From Methanosarcina acetivorans C2A (lineage in GTDB: Archaea > Halobacteriota > Methanosarcinia > Methanosarcinales > Methanosarcinaceae), in assembly GCF_000007345.1 (NCBI RefSeq), contig NC_003552.1, forward strand, positions 2,170,001 through 2,234,000: a stretch of 64,000 nt of DNA. Direction: 5' to 3'. Of this stretch, positions 9,415-20,661 are shown in pieces. The translations under genes and the position numbers were made by a program. The notes beneath the pieces were generated by a model that saw nothing but the letters and a program-made list of their open reading frames with translations, was not told the origin of the DNA and searched no databases. Position 1 is the stretch's first letter. Every line of letters begins with the position of its first letter.

Positions 9415-10017
9415 ATGGATAATATCAAAGCTACTGAACAAATTTCTAACGCGATCCTGGAGAACATTTACCAGCGTCGATCCGTGCGCAACTATTCCGA
9501 TAAGGAAGTTTCCGACGAAATAATTAAGGAAATTATCCGGGCGGGAACATATGCACCAAGCGCCGTGAATAAGCAGCCGTGGCGGTTTGTAGTCGTGAAA
9601 AATAGGCAGCTCATTGATAAATATGATGACCTTGCCAGGAAGGCTTTCCTTTCCGTATACGGGGATACCGACAATCCGGACCTGATCGGATATGTACAGT
9701 ATTTATCAAAACCGACAACCCGGATACTCTATGGGGCACCTGTTTTCATCCTGGTATTCGCGGCTCCCGACGTTATCGACGACAGGGACTGTGCTCTGGC
9801 GGCGGAAAACATGATGCTTGCAGCTCGCTCTTTAGGGATCGGTAGCTGCTGGATTGGTCTGGCAGCAGGCCTGGGTAGCGATACGGAATTCCTGAAGGAA
9901 GTGGGAGTGCCGGAGGGATATAAGCTTATCGCACCCCTGATCTTTGGATACCCGGCGAAGGATAATCAGAAGGCACCTGCCCGTAATGCCGATGTCATAT
10001 TAAAATGGGTTGATTAA
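9415..10017 (+). CDS. Nitroreductase family protein
   Basis: 200 aa from the ATG at 9415 (GGTGAG upstream); a start at 9355 would add 20 unlikely residues. IYQRRSVRNYSDKEVSDE is the FMN-binding RRSVR motif, APSAVNKQPWRFVVV the second conserved block, and LAAENMMLAARSLGIGSCWI the C-terminal flavin contact region. It is a full-length minimal nitroreductase fold enzyme binding FMN and using NAD(P)H, acting as a dimer in the cytoplasm. Substrate unknown. It follows the Cas1-like relic by about 85 bp and ends 215 bp before the convergent rpoP, so it is probably a single-gene unit. Confidence 0.9.
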   Translation: MDNIKATEQISNAILENIYQRRSVRNYSDKEVSDEIIKEIIRAGTYAPSAVNKQPWRFVVVKNRQLIDKYDDLARKAFLSVYGDTDNPDLIGYVQYLSKPTTRILYGAPVFILVFAAPDVIDDRDCALAAENMMLAARSLGIGSCWIGLAAGLGSDTEFLKEVGVPEGYKLIAPLIFGYPAKDNQKAPARNADVILKWVD

Positions 10018-10232
10018 TCTCAAAATTTGCTTTCGGTTTCCCATCAACAATTTGACAAATTAACAAAATAATGAATTGCAAACTAAAGAATCAAAATAGA
10101 ATTAGGTATGTACTGTCCGGACAGGAAGCATCTATCCTTTGTCCGTCCAGGTACTCGAAAATAATTTTGTATCCAAACAACCTTTTATTTCTTGAGTTTC
10201 TTGCTTGCCAAGAGGAGTAACTAAGATACTCC

Positions 10233-10370
10233 TTACTCGGCCTTGATGCGTTTGATGGTTGTAGGACGCTCTTTTACCAGGATCCTGTGTCCGCAGTACG
10301 GACACCTTATACCTGTGTACTCGTAGTCAATTTCCACTTTCTGTTTACAGCGAGTGCACTTATATCCCAT
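10233..10370 (-). CDS. rpoP: RNA polymerase subunit P (Rpo12)
   Basis: 45 aa. [20 protein letters not shown] is followed by [15 protein letters not shown], giving the CX2C...CX2C zinc ribbon and the KRI tail of archaeal RpoP, homologous to eukaryotic Rpb12. It is the last gene of the exosome/ribosomal superoperon, 29 nt after rpl37ae. It stabilises the assembly platform of RNA polymerase. Confidence 0.95.
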   Translation of the reverse strand: MGYKCTRCKQKVEIDYEYTGIRCPYCGHRILVKERPTTIKRIKAE

Positions 10371-10399
10371 ACAACCTCACGTACCTGAAAAGTGTTTGT

Positions 10400-10717
<318 letters not shown>

Positions 10718-10849
10718 CTAAGGGATAGAAATCCGGAACCCTTCTGCTGGCCGGTCAGCCTTAAGCTAAGGTTCTTCTATCACCCTGAGACGTGCACTTA
10801 GACCGTAATACTGGCATTTAATATTTATATTTAATTAATCCTGCCCGAT

Positions 10850-11641
10850 TTACTCACTTTTTGCAAGCCCTTCAAGGTAGAGTCCCCTGAGTTCGGCTGC
10901 CTTTTCGAGTGCCAGGTCTATTGCCTCGAACAGCTCTGCCTCGGTAAGAGGGGAAATGCCCATTTTCTGCATGCCTGCAACAGACCCGTCCGAACTTGAA
11001 ACTATGGTCAGTTTCGTTTCGCAAACTGCTTCTTCATCAAGGGATGGGTCAACCATCAGCTTTGAGCCTATCTTTGCAATAGTTATACCGACAGGCATCT
11101 CTTTCATCGCAAGGGGTACATCTTCGCCCAGTCCCTGCTGCTCGTTAGGGACCATGGTGGTCATGAGTGCTGCAATTGCAGCAAGACAGGATGCATCAAT
11201 GATATTTCCGTCATCGTTCAGGACGTGGACGTCTATAAAGACAATCCAGACGGATTCTCCAACCGTTATGCAAAGCTTCTTTATATCAATTGCGCCCGAT
11301 TCCCTGATCCCTCTGTCAACGACCCTTGCCATTTCGATTGCTTCTTCTCTGGGTGGCCCTGGCTCGAATTCGGGAGAAGCTATCGGGTTAAGCTCAAGAT
11401 TGGTAATAATCACGCCTTCGTCCTGAGAATCCGGGAATGGAGTTCCGGTCTGAAGCTTCACACCTACAAGGACCTGGGTGTTTCCGAGGGTAACTTTTGC
11501 AGAACCTTCGGCTTTGACAATAACGTTTGTTTCAAGCTTGAGATCCCTGAAATCTTTAAACCCGCGTCCGTCCTGACGCTTACCTTTGATCATCAGGTTG
11601 TAAATATAGTCCTTCTTAAGTGTGGCTATGATTTCACTCAT
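10850..11641 (-). CDS. rrp42: Exosome core protein Rrp42
   Basis: 263 aa from the ATG at 11641 (GAGGTG just upstream), overlapping the rrp41 stop; a GTG at 11650 is an alternative. RNase PH fold: KGKRQDGRGFKDFRDLKLET, LGNTQVLVGVKLQTGTPFPD, PGPPREEAIEMARVVDRGIR. Rrp42 is the non-catalytic partner of Rrp41 in the hexameric (Rrp41-Rrp42)3 ring that degrades or tails RNA from the 3' end. The overlap with rrp41 implies translational coupling of the two equimolar subunits. Confidence 0.97.
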   Translation of the reverse strand: MSEIIATLKKDYIYNLMIKGKRQDGRGFKDFRDLKLETNVIVKAEGSAKVTLGNTQVLVGVKLQTGTPFPDSQDEGVIITNLELNPIASPEFEPGPPREEAIEMARVVDRGIRESGAIDIKKLCITVGESVWIVFIDVHVLNDDGNIIDASCLAAIAALMTTMVPNEQQGLGEDVPLAMKEMPVGITIAKIGSKLMVDPSLDEEAVCETKLTIVSSSDGSVAGMQKMGISPLTEAELFEAIDLALEKAAELRGLYLEGLAKSE

Positions 11642-13244
11642 CTTTTTCACCTCTGTTTTCGGCTTCAGAGGGGTTTTTTACTACCTTCCAGGGACCTTCG
11701 GATTTTTCTTCTTCAGGCTCTTCTGCTGCCTCTACTGCTTCGGCAGCTTCCTCAACTTCGACCTCGGCTTCTATTTCAGGCTCAGAAACTTCTTCCGAAG
11801 CAGGACTTTCCTCGACTTCGACTTCTTCTTTAAGAGCTTCCTCTTCAAGTCCCTCGGTTTCAGCCTCAAGCTCAATTTCTTCTTCAGCTTCTCCAGAATC
11901 AGCTTCTTTCTCAAGCCTGGCCTCAATTTCTTCAAACTCTTTGATTTCAGGAGTACCCTCTAAAGAAGCTTCAAATTCAGTCTCTTCTTCAAGAGGTTCC
12001 TCTTCGAATTCTTCCAGATCTTCTTCTAAGTCTTCCTCTAAGCCTTCTTCAGCTTCCTCTAAGTCTTCTTCAGCTTCTTCTAAGTCTTCTTCAGCTTCTT
12101 CTAAGTCTTCTTCAGCTTCTTCCAAGTCTTCTTCAGCTTCTTCCAAGTCTTCTTCAGCTTCTTCCAAGTCTTCTTCAGCTTCTTCCAAGTCTTCTTCAGC
12201 TTCTTCTTCCAAGCCTTCTTCAGCTTCTTCCAAGCCTTCTTCAGCTTCTTCCAAGTCTTCTTCAGCTTCTTCTTCCAAGCCTTCTTCAGCTTCTTCTTCG
12301 ACTTCCTCTTCTTCAAATTCTTCTTCAATCTCTTCCTCTTCTTCGGAGTCAGGGATTACCTCGCTGGAAAAAAGGATATCAGGCTCAGAGATTTCCTCCA
12401 GACCCTCTACTTCGAGTTCTTCAGCTTCTTCAGCAGCTTCTTCCGAAACAAACTCGGGGGCCGGTAAGGACTCGGCTTCGGCTTCAGTTTCGGTTTCTGC
12501 AGCTTCTGCCGCAGGTTCCTCAACAGGAGTTTCAAACTTCTTTCTAAGGACAGCCTGCTGAAGTGCGAGGATCTCTCTGCAGCCCTTCTTTACAAGCTCA
12601 AGCCCTTTCTTGATTTCTTCAGGTGTAAGGTGCCCATCCATCTGGACAAGAGTAATTTCTCCCTCCTGGGTCATTGCTACGGGGAAGTCAGCTTCTCCGT
12701 AGTTATCCTCTTCCTTATTCAGATCAAGCACAATCTGCCCGTCAACCTTCCCGAAAGCACAGGAGGTAATAAGGCCTTTCATTGGGATTCCGGCATCTGC
12801 AAGAGCTATACTGGAAGCGTTAATTGCTGCTGTCCTTGTCCCTGCATCGGCCTGAAGCACTTCTACGAAAATGTCAATTGCTGTCTTAGGGTACAGCTCA
12901 GCCAGGATCACAGGCTCGAAAGCTTCCCTGGAAACTTTTGAGATTTCAATGCTCCGCCTGCTAGGGCCCGGACGAGCGCGGTCCTCCACGGAGAATGATG
13001 CCATATTGTATTTGTAGCGGATTACTGCCGAATCTGCGCGCTGGCTGCGGCGGGGATGAGCTTCCCTGGGGCCGAACACGCCTACCAAGATCTTATTCCT
13101 GCCCCATTCAAGATAACATGAACCATCGGCTCGCGAAAGTACACCGATCTCAATTTTCATGGGCCTAATCTCATCCGCACGTCTCCCGTCAAGGCGCAGC
13201 CCATCGTCAGTGATTAATATTAAGTTTTCAGGTTTCTCACTCAT
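11634..13244 (-). CDS. rrp41: Exosome catalytic subunit Rrp41 with long acidic tail
   Basis: 536 aa, more than twice the usual 240-250. Residues 1 to about 235 are a normal RNase PH domain: DGLRLDGRRADEIRPMKIEI, RPGPSRRSIEISKVSREAFE (RNA/phosphate-binding arginines), TRTAAINASSIALADAGIPM, and the catalytic region VLDLNKEEDNYGEADFPVAM. The remaining 300 residues are almost entirely Glu with Ala/Leu, containing about a dozen heptads of the form EEAEEDL, and finish with GPWKVVKNPSEAENRGEKDE. The tail should be disordered or helical and strongly negative. It starts the ring with rrp42 and follows rrp4 by 78 nt. Acidic Rrp41 extensions are known in Methanosarcina; the length here is set by tandem duplication. 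Confidence 0.95.
   Translation of the reverse strand: MSEKPENLILITDDGLRLDGRRADEIRPMKIEIGVLSRADGSCYLEWGRNKILVGVFGPREAHPRRSQRADSAVIRYKYNMASFSVEDRARPGPSRRSIEISKVSREAFEPVILAELYPKTAIDIFVEVLQADAGTRTAAINASSIALADAGIPMKGLITSCAFGKVDGQIVLDLNKEEDNYGEADFPVAMTQEGEITLVQMDGHLTPEEIKKGLELVKKGCREILALQQAVLRKKFETPVEEPAAEAAETETEAEAESLPAPEFVSEEAAEEAEELEVEGLEEISEPDILFSSEVIPDSEEEEEIEEEFEEEEVEEEAEEGLEEEAEEDLEEAEEGLEEAEEGLEEEAEEDLEEAEEDLEEAEEDLEEAEEDLEEAEEDLEEAEEDLEEAEEDLEEAEEGLEEDLEEDLEEFEEEPLEEETEFEASLEGTPEIKEFEEIEARLEKEADSGEAEEEIELEAETEGLEEEALKEEVEVEESPASEEVSEPEIEAEVEVEEAAEAVEAAEEPEEEKSEGPWKVVKNPSEAENRGEKDE
12010..12310. repeat. 21-bp tandem repeat inside rrp41
   Basis: Plus-strand unit close to CTTCAGCTTCTTCTAAGTCTT, repeated about 13 times with small changes (TCC for TCT, GCC for GTC, extra CTT triplets). 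In the rrp41 frame each unit is EEAEED/GL. All changes keep frame, so the array expands and shrinks by whole codons. Confidence 0.9.
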
Positions 13245-13322
13245 ACTCTAATCTCCAAACAACTCCTAAACCAAAATACTCTAGAGAAGCTTACCTAAAA
13301 TTCTTTTAGCTCTATCCGGAAT

Positions 13323-14105
13323 TCAATTCTTCGGGTCCAGCAGTACATCGATCTTCCGGTATATCTCTTCGGAATGATCTTCCTTTGTTGCAGTCACACC
13401 TTCCGTCTCATTTTTAAAAAACCCAACAGGTTTGGACTCTTTCTGTCTAATCCGTTCATTTTTCAAAAAATTGTAGATCCGGTCTGTCAATCCGGAACGC
13501 TGGGCTTCAAGTTCTATTTTCCGGAGAGCCTTACTCAAAAGTTCTATGTCCTCATCCTTTCCATCGATCCATATTCTGCCGTTCTGGCCTACGAAAATGC
13601 TGCAGTTTGTCTCTTTCTTCAGCATGGATATCATGGAACCACCGTGTCCTATTACACGGGGGACTTTTACAGACTCAACTTTAATAATCTGACCTGTTTT
13701 GAGTTTATGAAGGCTCGGGTCCCTCAGGGCAAGCTCGACTTTCATGGAGCTATCTACATCTTTAACCCTGAGGATTACCGAATCACCTACGTTCAGAATT
13801 TCAGGCATCTCCCGGGATTCGACTCTTCTCGGATACTCGGATACATGGAGCAGACCGTCATAAGGAGCTGCAATATCAAATATCCAGTTGGATGGAGTAA
13901 CCACAATAACGATCCCTATCACCACATCATTTGCTGAGGGGATATACGCTCCCGCAAGTGGGATCACTCCAACTTTATCCTCTTTGAGGTTTTCAATACC
14001 GCAAAGCGAAGAATAGATCTTGTCGTTCTTGACATACGTCCCGTATCCGGCTTTTTTCTGGTTTTCGGATAACAGGTCACCAGGGATCACTATTTTTTTA
14101 TCCAT
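13323..14105 (-). CDS. rrp4: Exosome cap protein Rrp4
   Basis: 260 aa with the order N-terminal domain (PGDLLSE.....GYGTYV), S1 domain (SNWIFDIAAPYDGLLHVSEY through KVELALRDPSLHKLKTGQII) and KH domain (VPRVIGHGGSMISMLKKETN with GRIWIDGKDEDI). The lysine-rich linker and C-terminal tail are variable. Rrp4 forms the RNA-recruiting cap on the Rrp41/42 ring. It begins 11 nt after the SBDS stop codon. Confidence 0.97.
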   Translation of the reverse strand: MDKKIVIPGDLLSENQKKAGYGTYVKNDKIYSSLCGIENLKEDKVGVIPLAGAYIPSANDVVIGIVIVVTPSNWIFDIAAPYDGLLHVSEYPRRVESREMPEILNVGDSVILRVKDVDSSMKVELALRDPSLHKLKTGQIIKVESVKVPRVIGHGGSMISMLKKETNCSIFVGQNGRIWIDGKDEDIELLSKALRKIELEAQRSGLTDRIYNFLKNERIRQKESKPVGFFKNETEGVTATKEDHSEEIYRKIDVLLDPKN

Positions 14106-14116
14106 CCAACATCCTC

Positions 14117-14809
14117 TTATAAAAGTTTAGTCTGAGCCTCTCCCTTTGTGAGATGATTTATAAGAGCGTAAAAATCAGTCTGGACTCCTGCAGGAATCCT
14201 CACTACTGCAATCCATGAGCCGTCACCCTGCCATTCTTCCTTCGTAATGGTTCCGACTTTGGAAATATCTCCATATGCCTTTGGGGCATATTCGGGAGGG
14301 ATTTTCACAGCGATATTGATTTCTTCAAAGCGTATGGGGATGAGCGGGCGAATGGCTTTCATTGTTATGGTTACCAGCTGATCTACGCTTTTTAAAGGGT
14401 CTATATGCACTTTTGCCTCTTCCATCGCTCTTTCTATCCGTGCGGGAGGGTGAGGTGCTCTAGTTTGAGGGTTTATAGCATTTCTGGAAATGGTATAGAT
14501 AACCTTTTTCTTTTTCTCTTCAAGCATTCGTTTTCTCTGCTCAGCGGTGAGTTGAAGCTCTCCGCTTTTCAGGATCACGGCAGCAATCTCAAAGGGGTCG
14601 GTTGTCTCAAAAGAGTTGAGAATATCGGACTCTGCTGCCCGGTCCCCTCTGTTTGCATCTTCGAAGATAGTCTCAACTGCCAGAATGTCTTCGAGGTTTA
14701 CTTCCTCTCCTCGCTTGTAGGCCAGAGCCCCTTCGGGCTCGACCAGGACTTCGAAATGTTTGCTGCCTCTTTTGAGCCGGGCAGTCACTGCCTCGTCCAG
14801 GGACACCAT
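14117..14809 (-). CDS. SBDS/Sdo1 ribosome maturation protein
   Basis: 230 aa. [20 protein letters not shown] and [20 protein letters not shown] form the FYSH domain; [20 protein letters not shown] is the middle helical domain; [20 protein letters not shown] through [20 protein letters not shown] is the C-terminal ferredoxin-like domain. The Shwachman-Bodian-Diamond family acts in late 60S/50S maturation. Placement between psmA and rrp4 is the standard archaeal exosome-proteasome gene order. Confidence 0.96.
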   Translation of the reverse strand: MVSLDEAVTARLKRGSKHFEVLVEPEGALAYKRGEEVNLEDILAVETIFEDANRGDRAAESDILNSFETTDPFEIAAVILKSGELQLTAEQRKRMLEEKKKKVIYTISRNAINPQTRAPHPPARIERAMEEAKVHIDPLKSVDQLVTITMKAIRPLIPIRFEEINIAVKIPPEYAPKAYGDISKVGTITKEEWQGDGSWIAVVRIPAGVQTDFYALINHLTKGEAQTKLL

Positions 14810-14887
14810 TTTCGAATACCTTCTCTTAAATGTGAGTTTGAGAATCAGAAACTCTCTGATTGCTCATTCTTTAAATATTTATAGGTT

Positions 14888-15637
14888 TTATTCGCTGCTT
14901 TCAGTTCCCTTGTGTTTCTCAAGGATCTGCTGAACGTAGTTCTCAACTTCCTCAGGCCCCAGTTTTCTGAATTTCTTGTCCTCAAGGGATACAACGCCTA
15001 CCTCAAGGGTTCCGGCATCGAACTTGCCTTCAGCTGCTTTATAAAGTGCATCCATTCCGAGGAGGATAGCAGCGTCCATATTCATATCTTCCCTGTAGTC
15101 CGCCTCAAAGACCTCAACAACTGCATTTCTGCCTGCGCCTATGGCGGTTGCCTTGTACTCGAGGAGAGCACCGCTCGGGTCGGTCTCAAAGAGCCTTGGT
15201 TTGTTGTCGTCAACGCCTGCGATCAGGAGGGCAGTTCCGTATGGGCGAACTCCTCCGTACTGGGTGTAGGTCTGCTTGTGGTCGCAAATTTTCTTGGAGA
15301 TTACCTCCACACCTATGGGTTCGTCATAAGAAACCCTGTTTACCTGGGCTTCTACGCGGGCCCTGTCAACAAGGGAACGGGCGTCGGCCACGAGCCCTGA
15401 GGTTGCGGCTCCGATATGTTCATCAATCTGGAATATTTTTTCGATTGATTCGGCTTCAACAAGCCTGCTTGTAATCCGCTTGTCAACCAGCAGCACTACC
15501 CCGTCGGCTGCCTTGATTCCCACGGCTGTTGTTCCCCTTTTGACCGCTTCGCGGGCATACTCTACCTGGAAAAGTCTTCCGTCAGGGCTGAAAACCGTAA
15601 TTGCCCTGTCATAACCCATCTGTGGTGCCATCTGCAT
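14888..15637 (-). CDS. psmA: 20S proteasome alpha subunit
   Basis: 249 aa. [20 protein letters not shown] and [16 protein letters not shown] form the alpha signature with gate-forming N-terminus; [20 protein letters not shown] and [20 protein letters not shown] match the alpha-subunit core. Alpha rings cap the 20S core and dock activating ATPases; the Cdc48/VAT-like ATPase near 60 kb is a plausible unfoldase partner but that is inference. Start could also be the ATG two codons in. It heads the psmA-SBDS-exosome transcription unit after a 1.95-kb gap. Confidence 0.97.
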   Translation of the reverse strand: MQMAPQMGYDRAITVFSPDGRLFQVEYAREAVKRGTTAVGIKAADGVVLLVDKRITSRLVEAESIEKIFQIDEHIGAATSGLVADARSLVDRARVEAQVNRVSYDEPIGVEVISKKICDHKQTYTQYGGVRPYGTALLIAGVDDNKPRLFETDPSGALLEYKATAIGAGRNAVVEVFEADYREDMNMDAAILLGMDALYKAAEGKFDAGTLEVGVVSLEDKKFRKLGPEEVENYVQQILEKHKGTESSE

Positions 15638-16575
15638 ATTCCGTATCTCCTTGCCTTAATTTATGTTCCATATTGTTTCAATTTTTCCCGGCGAGAAACC
15701 GGCTATTTTTCCTTAGGGATTTCAAATCCGCAGAATCTTCAGCTAAAATACCGCATGCCCAAAAAAGGCTTTGGTCGGTAAGCATTATTTAACCTGTGCG
15801 GATACCCCGAAAGCTCAGGAGCTTAAAGTCCCCGACCCAGCGTTCAGGTAAGGAAATCGATTTTTGATCCCTATAACGTATTTCTTCCTTATTAGAGTTT
15901 TTAGCCATTTACGCGGGACTTTCAATCCTGACAGAGTTTTTCCCGGTGAAACCCGTGGGAAATATCCCGGTTACAGGGAGTTTACAGGCACTTTTACCCT
16001 GCAAGGTACGCGTTTTTCGGGCTTAAACCGGACTCCCATACTATAGTGATTTTTTGGCAGGGTCTGAAGGTCCGTTCCGATGTTAACTATGTCCTTAATA
16101 AAGTGTATTTACTCAGTTATAATGCTTATGAGAGTCTGAAACTTTTCCGGGGCTTAATTTCCGATTCAGGGCATGTGAAGAAGAATTTTTCTATTATACT
16201 CCGTCTGCACTTGAAATTAGAAACATTCCCTATCCAGGCCTCAGCCACTTATGCGTAAACTGCCAGGAGTCACGGCAAAGCTGCTCTTCTGTCAATCAGT
16301 TCTGCCCATCAATATTATACTTTGTTACACTAATACTCATTCATTATAGTATATATTAGACAGCTTATTAGACAATTAAAGTAACTTATTTGACTGTTAA
16401 TCCGACAGTTCATATGCCGTTTCCGAACTTAGCAACGGCAGGTTTCAGCCTAAAAGTTCCAGCTGATATTCGGTTTTTACTTCATATAAATAAGACGGGA
16501 TATAAACAAGACCACATATAAACCCTATGACCCAATGTGTGTCTGTTGTATGTATAATGAGGATAGCTGCATTTA

Positions 16576-16705
16576 GAGCCTATCCGAAAAGTGTTGTGAC
16601 CTACTGTAACTTACCATTAGCAATATGCAAAACCGAAGAGGACGCCCTGCTATTATAGACCTGCTGTAACTTTTCGATCGCATTACCGACTTTTCGGATA
16701 GGCAC
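16576..16705. mobile_element. MITE with GCCTATCCGAAAAGT ends
   Basis: The left end GAGCCTATCCGAAAAGT and the right end ACTTTTCGGATAGGCAC form near-perfect inverted repeats (15 identical bases). The element is about 130 bp and noncoding. TTA flanks both ends as a possible 3-bp target duplication. Confidence 0.7.
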
Positions 16706-16724
16706 TTAATCAGATTTGTGTTTA

Positions 16725-17535
16725 ATGGTGGTTTTGGATCAATAAATTGCATTATTTGGAATGTCCAAAGCGGAATCTTTTGTTTTTCTGTTTGACTCCG
16801 TATAGCTACACTTGTCTCGCCCGTCACATAAGAAAAGAAGTAACAGACGAAAAAGTAACAGGCGAATTCATATTTTCATCAGGATAAACTGAATTCAAAG
16901 CTGTCTTCATTCTCCGAAGAATACTTCCCTCAAATTCAAAAAGCAGAAAAAGAAAAAGAAGAAACAGAGTTATTGGTTTCTAAATCACTTTTACATGGTA
17001 GTTTCTTACGCCTAATCACTCTTTTTTATTTGCTGGCTTTTATCTCTCATTTATCCTGCTTTCGGCAGGTAACTTGTTTTTTTCGTAATATTTTTACTGA
17101 TAGCGTTTTTGCTAGAAAACACATTATTCCTGATACTAGACATTATTGCAAAAACGACTCATTGTTTATATATGCCGTGAGATTTGGGTCATATGTTAAC
17201 CAGTTTTGAACCCAACATATATTACATAATGTTTGAAAAACGCCATCATTAAAAATACTTAAAATCTAATGTCGACCTGCCGACTATAGGATTTATTCTT
17301 CTTTTCAGTCATTTTTGGGAAAGACCGCTCTCCTGCGTCTAGCGGGACAAGAACGACAGAATACAGCTAACGACCTTACATGGATCGGAGAAATCGTAAT
17401 TTGACCTATCGAGTAAATATTTACAGAAATGCCATAAATTAGTCCTCTTGAGCGAGCGAAGCGAGTGAAAAGGACCTCGTGCTCCCGAAGCGAAACTCGG
17501 GAAGCGAAGCTCGGGTGCCGAAGCGCAATTCTGGA
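16725..17535 (+). repeat. Dispersed intergenic repeat, member R1
   Basis: Shares blocks with the segments near 25.7, 31.3, 46.6 and 47.8 kb: the AATCTTTTGTTTTTCTG block, an ACAGGCGAATTC block, GACCGCTCTCCTGCGTCT and a final CTTGAGCGAGCGAAGCGAG / CTCCCGAAGCGAAACTCGGG module. This member lacks a good TATA-plus-hairpin core. Its GC-rich end faces the 3' end of rnp2. Confidence 0.65.
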
Positions 17536-17587
17536 AGCAAAAAAAATAGTGAACTTTCTAGAAATTTGATTCCAGGGCTTCAGAAGC

Positions 17588-17986
17588 TTAGTCTACTTTG
17601 CCTGGGGTCTTCCTCGAATCCCTTTTTTCATGTATTTCAGGCTCAAAGACCGTGTAATCCTTCAGAAATTTTTCCGTGGCTTTCTTAACGGTGCCTGAGG
17701 CTCCCAGTACATGCAGAGTTGCCCTTTTTCCGTTGACCCGTGTCAGAGTTGCCAAGGCGGCTCTCGTTTCCTTTACTCTGGTGTGAGAGCACTGGATGAT
17801 CCCCTTTCCGGCTTCGAATCCCAGCACCCTGATATCACAGTCGCTGGTTGTAATATCTCCGAGCAGCGAGGAAGCCGAGGAAATAACTTCTTTTACAATA
17901 TCGCCTCTGCCTGCAGGTTCTTCCGAAATCAGCTCAAAGGCAAGATAGCGTTTTTTAGTGCGGAGTGAAGGCAGCAGGCGTTTCAA
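17588..17986 (-). CDS. rnp2: RNase P protein component 2 (Pop5)
   Basis: 132 aa. MKRLLPSLRTKKRYLAFELI is the Pop5/Rpp14 start; TLTRVNGKRATLHVLGASGT and KKATEKFLKDY give the conserved C-terminal half of the alpha-beta sandwich. Pop5 pairs with Rpp30 to activate the catalytic domain of RNase P RNA. Overlaps rnp3 by 4 nt (ATGA type), so the two partners are translationally coupled. Confidence 0.93.
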   Translation of the reverse strand: MKRLLPSLRTKKRYLAFELISEEPAGRGDIVKEVISSASSLLGDITTSDCDIRVLGFEAGKGIIQCSHTRVKETRAALATLTRVNGKRATLHVLGASGTVKKATEKFLKDYTVFEPEIHEKRDSRKTPGKVD

Positions 17987-18694
17987 AAGAGATCCTCTCC
18001 TTCAAGCACTTCAATCCCTTTCTTTATATATCCAGGACCCGGGCGATTCTTTGCGATGATTTTTTCCGGAACAGTACTTATGGCCTCAAGAGCCTCGTCC
18101 TCTTCAAGCCCGCAAACTTCCGCAAGGGCAAGCATTTCCATTGGGGAGCGCAGGTCAAAGCAGGACATGGCATCACTGCAAAGGACAAGGGACACATCGT
18201 ATTTCCTTGCGAGTTCAAGGTTTGATTTGAGGTCGGAGAGCAGGCGGATGCGTCTTGAGCCGCGGGAATGAAGCAGGGGTCTTAGGATTATGCCTATTGC
18301 TACTCCATTTTCTGCTGCTGCTTTTGCCAGCACCTGGTTTAAGCCGCTGCTCCGGTCAAAAGCGGGGTGGTTAAGGATGTCTACCCTGGGGTTTTCGAGC
18401 GCAGCCCGGTTGACGGCTTCGGACCCTCCGTGCACGATCAGGACGTCCATTGAATTCCTGAATTTTCCGATCAAACTGTGCAGTTTTGAGGGGTTTTCTT
18501 CCACAAGCTCAATTCCCCTGAAGACTTCAAAACCCTCAATGAAAGGCAGTATCGGCTTCCTGTCAGGGAGTCGGTCAGAATGGTTGGCAAGGGCAATCCC
18601 GCTGAACCCGAAATGCCGGCCAAGGGACACCTGTTCCTGGGCAGTACTATCTCCGTCCGGAACTGCATGAACGCAAAAATCATAAAATTTAGGC

Positions 18695-18702
<8 letters not shown>
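17983..18702 (-). CDS. rnp3: RNase P protein component 3 (Rpp30)
   Basis: 239 aa, start TTG at 18702. YDFCVHAVPDGDSTAQEQVS, GFSGIALANHSD, VLIVHGGSEAVNRAALENPR and VDILNHPAFDRSSGLNQVLA match the TIM-barrel Rpp30 family, followed by VAIGIILRPLLHSRG.RR and LCSDAMSCFDLRSP. It functions as the Pop5 partner in pre-tRNA 5' processing. Start overlaps the end of the upstream RNA-binding gene by 8 nt. Confidence 0.94.
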
Positions 18703-20121
<1,419 letters not shown>

Positions 20122-20661
20122 ATGAAAAAAGGAATTTTACATCGGGTCATAATTTTTCTCTTTATCTCAGCCGTCCTGACCGCCCAACCCGTGATGGCTG
20201 AAACGGAAGCTGGATGGGAAACAGAAGAAAACCTATCCATATCAGACATGCCGGAATCACTTGCAGATAGTATAAACTCTCTTTTCGAAGTAATAAATGT
20301 GGTTCTTGGTTCTTTTAACAATTTTTTACAGTGGGCAGTCGGATTACTGGATCTTGCGAGTTCCATGCTGGAATCTTTAGAACAGACCCTCGGGCTTGTT
20401 GATTCAAACACGGAATTGGCAAACTCAAGCGGGAATCTGGGCTATGTATTTGATTCGATAAACCAGAGTAAAGAAGAAATAAACATGAGCAAGCAAATGA
20501 TAGTTTTTGAGATTGAGGCTGTAAACTCTACTCTTGAAGTCATCAATTCCGATCAGGAACCGATGGGTTCGAACCTTGGTCAGGTATTTGATTCGTTAAA
20601 TAAGAGTAAAGAAGAAATAAACATGAGCAGGGAAATGGTAGGTTTTGATATTGGGGTGTGA
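20122..20661 (+). pseudogene. Secreted repeat protein, cut by IS605 element
   Basis: About 179 aa from the ATG at 20122 (TGAGG six bases upstream; earlier in-frame starts at 20110 and 20116). Signal peptide: MKKGILHRVIIFLFISAVLT through PVMAE. The mature part is hydrophilic with two copies of a unit containing (Y/Q)VFDS(I/L)N(Q/K)SKEEINMS(K/R) (M). The third part of the second unit stops at GFDIGV, exactly where the right end of the IS200/IS605 element begins, so the C-terminus is lost. Function unknown; probably exported with coiled-coil repeats. Confidence 0.65.

Larger units (their letters stand above)
15638..17587. other. 1.95-kb gap between rnp2 and psmA
   Basis: In many archaea rnp2 and psmA are neighbours; here they are separated by noncoding DNA. 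It contains a moderately GC-rich stretch (15780-16080) with short frames that I do not believe are genes, a 130-bp inverted-repeat element (16576-16705), and a member of the dispersed intergenic repeat family (about 16725-17535). Confidence 0.6.

Noticed and set aside
11941-12561. 206-aa serine-rich plus-strand frame
   Set aside because: Antisense of the rrp41 acidic repeat; open only because GAA/GAG repeats have no stops on the other strand.
15780-16260. RNase P RNA or SRP RNA in the psmA upstream gap
   Set aside because: Looked for conserved core motifs of both RNAs and found none; the region is only mildly GC-rich.
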